Shown piece after piece: positions 62,501 to 64,000 of a stretch of DNA of 64,000 bases. The notes below the pieces were generated by a model. The model was not told the origin of the DNA. It saw nothing but the letters and a program-made list of their open reading frames with translations, and ran no database searches. A program made the translations under genes and the position numbers. The DNA comes from Burkholderia pyrrocinia (GTDB lineage Bacteria; Pseudomonadota; Gammaproteobacteria; Burkholderiales; Burkholderiaceae), in the NCBI RefSeq assembly GCF_003330765.1, contig NZ_CP024903.1, forward strand, positions 744,001-808,000, written 5' to 3'. The stretch's first letter is position 1; every line of letters begins with the position of its first letter.

Positions 62501-64000
62501 ACGCGTGCGTCCGCGCGCAGTTGACCGTCGGCGCCGAACGCGTCGGGGGCCGCCGCGTAGACGGGTTTCTGCCAGCGGTTCGCGAGTTCGGGTGCAAGCG
62601 CCGCGTCATGCTCGCCCGCGACGACGATCACGGGCTCGTCGAGATCCTGCGGGCGCAGCGCGGACGGCCGTGCGCCGGGGGCGTCCGGCGTCGCGCCGTT
62701 GCGTACGACATAGACCGTGCGGTCGCCGACCTCCAGCGGTTCGGCGCTCGGCCCGCGCGGCACCGCGATGCCGGCCGGATCGCGCGTGGCCGGCCGCGTG
62801 GCGGGCGCTTCATCCGTCAGGTCGACGACCTTCGCACTGACGCGCGGCGGCGTGCCGTCCGTCTTCGTGCGCGCGGCGGCGCCGGCCGGCTCCTCGATGT
62901 CGACGGGCCGCGCGCGCAGTGCCTGCGCATCCGCGCTGCGCCGGTCGCTGTGCGCGGTCGCCGTGCGGTCCGCGTCGGTTTCGTCGCGCTGCTGATCGAC
63001 GCGTGCGCGCTCCTGGCTGGTGCGCTGCGTGCTGCGGGCGTTGGTCGCGGTGCTTGCCGTTTCACCCTCGGCGGCCGTTTGCGCGAGGCTGCGCGGCGCC
63101 TGCGCTTCGCCGGCGTTGGCCTGCCGGATCGCTTCGCCCGTTTGTGCGATCGCGTGATCCAGGAGGTCGAGCCGTGTCTTCGCGACGATGTTCGACGTCG
63201 TGCTCATTGCGCCGTCCGGGCCGAACGACAGGCGCTCGCCGGTACCCGTCACGTCGTCGACGCGCGTGCCATTGGTCCATTCCTTCGGCGATGCCGACAC
63301 GACGGACAGCGTGCCGTCCTCGCCGAGCACCACCGATTCTCCGGGCGGCATCCGCTTGCTCGATGCCTTGTCGAGCACGCGGATCGGCTTGTTGTCGTAA
63401 GTCAGGATCTTGTCGCCGGCCATCAGCATGCCGTCGGGCGAGACCTTCACGGCTTCGCCGTCGAGCGTCGCGCGGGTGCGGCCGTACGCAAGCGACGACG
63501 TGTCACCCTTGTTCAGGATCTGGCCGAGCATCTTGCTGTCGACGGTGACGGTGTCGCCGCCGGTCGTCCGGATCGGCACCGGCCGGCCCGAGCGGATGCG
63601 CTGCGACGTGACCGCGCGCTCCTTGAGGCCGCCCGCGGCCATCAGGGCGACATTGGTGAGCCCGGACTTGAGTGCCTCGCCGGCCGCTTTCGTGTTGCCC
63701 GTGAAATAGTCGACGCCGGCTTCGCCGAACGCCTCGACCGCGCCGCCGACGCCGGTGACGATCGCGGTCGCCTTCGCGCCCGTGGTGAGCAGCGACGCGA
63801 CTTTCGGCGTGCGCGTGAGCGCCGTCACGGCGCGCGTGAACAGCTTGCTGCCGGCGAGCTTCGCGGCGCCCGCCGCGCCCATCGGCACGAGATTGATGAA
63901 GTCGGCGCGCGCGCCCGCGTCGGTGAACGGGTTGATGCTGCGGCCGTGTTCGACGCGCGTCGCGATGTCGAGCCCCGCGCTCGTCATCGACGCGCCGATC
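53542..64000 (-). CDS. Giant modular toxin/effector-like protein (5' end outside window)
   Basis: At least 3481 residues counted from an internal Met at 63987; the frame is still open at the window edge. From the visible N terminus: Ala-rich helices; a beta region (residues about 130-250); three tandem modules each with LxNxWQ(K/R)PV (about 467, 966, 1525) and a zinc-protease-like HEARH/HEARH/HEAQH with EARAQ downstream (about 727, 1298, 1859); kinase-like segments with GSGGEKTVF and GAGIEKTVF (about 1039 and 1602); a region with VVGFNGTHAPRLM (about 2325), a His-rich domain (about 2700-2850), hydrophobic segments (about 3030, 3320-3353), a Pro/Ser/Thr linker and a LysM-like end (YIVVAGDSLWVIADQH...GTPLNVG). 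It converges on asnB. Function is not established; secretion by the adjacent system or surface display is inference. Confidence 0.9.
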   Translation of the reverse strand, partial: IGASMTSAGLDIATRVEHGRSINPFTDAGARADFINLVPMGAAGAAKLAGSKLFTRAVTALTRTPKVASLLTTGAKATAIVTGVGGAVEAFGEAGVDYFTGNTKAAGEALKSGLTNVALMAAGGLKERAVTSQRIRSGRPVPIRTTGGDTVTVDSKMLGQILNKGDTSSLAYGRTRATLDGEAVKVSPDGMLMAGDKILTYDNKPIRVLDKASSKRMPPGESVVLGEDGTLSVVSASPKEWTNGTRVDDVTGTGERLSFGPDGAMSTTSNIVAKTRLDLLDHAIAQTGEAIRQANAGEAQAPRSLAQTAAEGETASTATNARSTQRTSQERARVDQQRDETDADRTATAHSDRRSADAQALRARPVDIEEPAGAAARTKTDGTPPRVSAKVVDLTDEAPATRPATRDPAGIAVPRGPSAEPLEVGDRTVYVVRNGATPDAPGARPSALRPQDLDEPVIVVAGEHDAALAPELANRWQKPVYAAAPDAFGADGQLRADARVLRFDPAPEAAAAEAGLPGAAAAEEASPARPRPAAADDTVIVLAGKRGANEPAMPRPAATAEPVSALDGVFSAPNRVLVLVKPERPAAAERAAQRDTGTDKTTGKAADETADGTTARKSAAGERPAAANDDTGLAAAHPETTETPPPDHAASNPGWITRMQMRFGGAALPEAAQALAMQSGTLATQLRMLQDAGWRVTLGKRGGGSRIDPRKRRVTIDGGLQHPGSIAYTLAHEARHAVEAMAGVLNLDYGNRSRFTRKALEAEARAQINAFEARYEIQLAGGGDIAAHVRLPDAIEHEGNAWRAPSHDYAGTVGRLVDAFADAPVSGRDGETYRDFYHDVWANQKRRGGIPRRMPAPQTHEAGDAPRGVRSFDERVAWSRAHAEFASPFGEGPVPTVSELQAARSRHFTVMQDAGVMMLHADTLPDGTLLAGGQPAGVHEYALDQAPAFLIHDGYSIVLSAKHGGEAAAAQLANLWQRPVYAPPARAVGERAALLDTGVFRRFDPAPAAPHDLGPLTADAEGVHVEGRPSERIDVDRHVGELLGSGGEKTVFALGHDAALAVYDTGPHTSESRQIDAAIDESIALDDLAAYGLKTLTMSGPFSALNRVAVLYRPLAVFHSFSFETGALPRVVSRAALEHIRQIRAVVESTGIGFDLQGMFTRDGDFLLSDPGPIGMGAGEHFTALQRLALIERALTSGLERGKIELAHPQLAETPAPDAFVQKPSVITRVRMRFGGAPLPKDAYRLIDASSMLSQQLRLARDGGWKVVRGKPGDGSKIDTQRRRITIDGGLRSTGSMVYVLAHEARHAVEAATGTLGLDYGSTQRYVRSALLAEARAQANAFAIRDEIRANAGVDIGRYVALPDAIANEYGRARPGDAASIARLADAFEHAPTSLGGGISYGELYRRQALAAQPGRTTMPAPEHDAAASLAAETAWSRTRPVKASPFDGRGVAGVDDLRLLHSDGLSYDREAGIVIVRGTTDVQGRLVDADGRPWSPVEFTLAHRSVLGFPGAAIILAARNGRDAGAWLSNVWQRPVHVPPTIAVGFGPEAALSPTRAWLRYDPAPHERPDLGPLAVDGNGIHAGGDPAARLPVERVTGAATGAGIEKTVFELGRRNAIGIYLGTDNRAIVGHIDSIRQEQEGLATLRAHGLKTLTIGGPFAAFDRVAVMYEPFASLSSHDVTAGVLPERVTRDAFAQLDRASEITERHGLYYDFEGVFDARGNFYLSDPSSIMADAPRLNVDGIVRDIRALRVVLEDGIARGAIELAHPEVTEHLPPDAFVQKPSVITRIRMLFGGAPLPKEAYALVDRSNRLSGQVALAQAAGWKIVLGKPGRGSRIDTAKQRIVLDGQLRGTGTLVYTLAHEAQHAVETITRQLALDPASPDALADSALMAEARAQANAFAVRHEILDGTGVDIAKDAHLPDAIAREADHVMPGDEAGLRRLAAAFGDATPSVPGHATYRDYYAGQAAAVQANGMPREMPAPASQPPSNAPVPAHPATPAVSREQREHALDHLAAHGKRDLVRVDGAQLRDHEQMRAALGTNAHVLIATHVPRPAAAFDASHPQPTFVASMRTDDSGAFVDRTSADPHAPMPQKVNRALKNDAIDVRAEFDFYVSPVPLAELREFGGAARIQAHSDGRVWEAEPSATGPGADVVAKVQSLADAPRFRRPKQAEKAARTHAGGTTTLYAIEHKTGKVLGYATRDAAHQWTYHESTSLGDATIEPRELGAAFRRRAHSLSSGRRGVRFVVSDIPHDVVEGYGGFAPAELRRALGDEKKPLPKPGPYVQRGLAKFSPAVRRKTREIAQAPSPSRVPNLLPENGDAVVGFNGTHAPRLMRALEMGDVPDGHYVYAYRHEGPVTDALQGSPVGIIKVAKGKTMWYDEADQLGNTDNGRPLDQTTIGRGPYGADQHFLLSTLAPDAFAPRAAATREAAQPASAAVPQRAKPAKAARGKGKKGRQKAVQAANRPAVPAAKPLALAPFQPGLSSSTIIETVTRYGKAKAADFASTVEHLKAHAARKGQADAGGLKLGDEPQTIMADAPMWKSIFKTLGMWREPSSLHPRGVLAHPEGSRYRPVRVAQRLAKRTNAARVADRKMIKAFLDLPAEIRDRLAPMSRSFSLRDDPARMARYVKRFGGAMPAVTIAVDPYTLAAAGGGKQDPGFIQRANDFGSPKDARFDENTAAITRTNPDGTQHTLELDDLAHLHKWLTAASQYGFLLRLETAPSRPLVSLEDGHAMAGTNNSYAEIRRVGESIESWMRDHAGEPTPLVMLTFHGWDAALEPVPGDGHVKLLEAILDREPLDGLHVGLSWGTHGADFVANPDLTRALAAKIVDYALEALATPDAPSKLARLHGGDALTRVYDPLSTDTFANQQQILFAEIARIGKAKGLSDAQLAKLRGDLYEGNTSALLNQARRATIDAVKTAWDHPDNPPSGKTEKQARTVSLEWLDRVGSGVPERQLVAPWNASDSRTYWQSVTRQKALQNDGSHPIGANRKAVAQPDETGAPTMDPASAQLKALRVHRPSSRPLDFAKSITSTAIVAGASSLVFVDTFWTHWLDKSAMSNATSSFLLASRLGRVFQVMHQGAIRSLQSGNPDAAQAVLTRLEVTLAKQLRAGAHEYGAHRLTQLGAASNEARAMAAQYVALHQLGLMSFEDATANIKTLGADVLSQMQGVVGGTSLQQLHSGNPRRMFGIAGRAGVTVASAATFASGLGKVLDAHGLFDIAAGSAGIASGVLGTAYAGLSYAISAHRVNPDKRSRTVRLLDSTGDFASVALGGFSTAAQLGQGQYDLAIATGTSAALLLAGRVNTHFPNAMPFVKKIPTALVIVPVAAFGYKFIIGLGLAPVIGGVFNWVFGSSGNTPPQSNLAPGASPTVLPGATPSAAPTTTASPQPTQSQPAPGTPSSSPSNSPQPYIVVAGDSLWVIADQHRRSLLDAAHVSRADQQAMTRGEQDARALNEILQLNPSAAGDPDRLAIGTPLNVG
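58200..58650 (-). repeat. Protease-like module copy 3 of the giant protein
   Basis: From VITRIRMLFGG to LPDAIAREA, with GSRIDTAKQRIVLDGQL, LAHEAQHAVET and EARAQANAF; the Arg between the motif residues is Gln here, but the His-Glu-x-x-His positions are kept. Confidence 0.78.
59890..60330 (-). repeat. Protease-like module copy 2 of the giant protein
   Basis: From VITRVRMRFGG to LPDAIANEY, with GSKIDTQRRRITIDGGL, LAHEARHAVEA and EARAQANAF; preceded by a complete kinase-like segment. Confidence 0.78.
61600..62038 (-). repeat. Protease-like module copy 1 of the giant protein
   Basis: From WITRMQMRFGG to LPDAIEHEG. Contains GSRIDPRKRRVTIDGGL, LAHEARHAVEA and EARAQINAF. Its partner kinase-like part is eroded: only a fragment (ALDGVFSAPNRVLVLVKPE) remains. 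Confidence 0.75.

Overview
The window is about 64 kb of very GC-rich DNA with strong third-position G/C bias. Gene content and protein style (OprB-type porin, BPSL-like small regulators, sct-type secretion genes, many DUF families) point to a Burkholderia, most likely of the cepacia complex and probably a secondary chromosome. This is inference from family resemblance; no taxonomic marker such as rRNA is present. I see no rRNA, tRNA, transposase, integrase or CRISPR array.

Region 1 (1-9.7 kb): the 3' part of a glutamine-synthetase-family gene, an LprI-like protein and a periplasmic amidase, then a two-way polyamine-linked cluster. A membrane spermidine-synthase-like protein and a Tat-lipoprotein flavin amine oxidase lie on the minus strand. 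Divergent from them is a tightly packed plus-strand set: DUF350, SPFH/SHOCT, a double zinc-ribbon DUF4178-type protein, a 49-residue lipoprotein and SpeD. SpeD would supply decarboxylated SAM and the synthase-like enzyme would use it. I consider this one of the two most interesting systems here.

Region 2 (9.7-33 kb): ordinary accessory metabolism. It holds a nicotinamide salvage pair (nadM-Nudix and nadV), a MocR regulator divergent from an EamA exporter, a cystine-type ABC importer with a cystathionine beta-lyase, lysA with its divergent LysR regulator, GNAT, HAD and DUF proteins, a yefM-yoeB toxin-antitoxin pair with a textbook TGTACA operator, a YcaQ-like glycosylase, a probable small RNA, a DHA2-type exporter, a periplasmic trehalase and an OprB porin.

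Region 3 (33-36 kb): a long intergenic region with two good sigma-70-like promoters facing outward, a perfect 22-bp palindrome and several unannotated micro-ORFs. It leads into an NRAMP-fold transporter whose metal-site motifs are not canonical.

Region 4 (36-51.3 kb): two related, divergent LuxR-type regulators, then a contiguous type III secretion operon in the order sctV-S-C-D-F?-I-J-K-L-N-O-T-U with overlapping genes. sctQ, sctR and sctP are not in the window, and SctU lacks the NPTH self-cleavage motif.

Region 5 (51.3-64 kb): an AsnB-type amidotransferase next to the secretion operon, then, convergent to it, an open reading frame of at least 3481 codons that runs off the window. It contains three tandem modules with HExxH zinc-protease-like motifs, two kinase-like segments, membrane-associating segments, a Pro/Ser/Thr linker and a C-terminal LysM-like domain. 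Position and architecture suggest a giant secreted or surface toxin/effector linked to this unusual secretion system.
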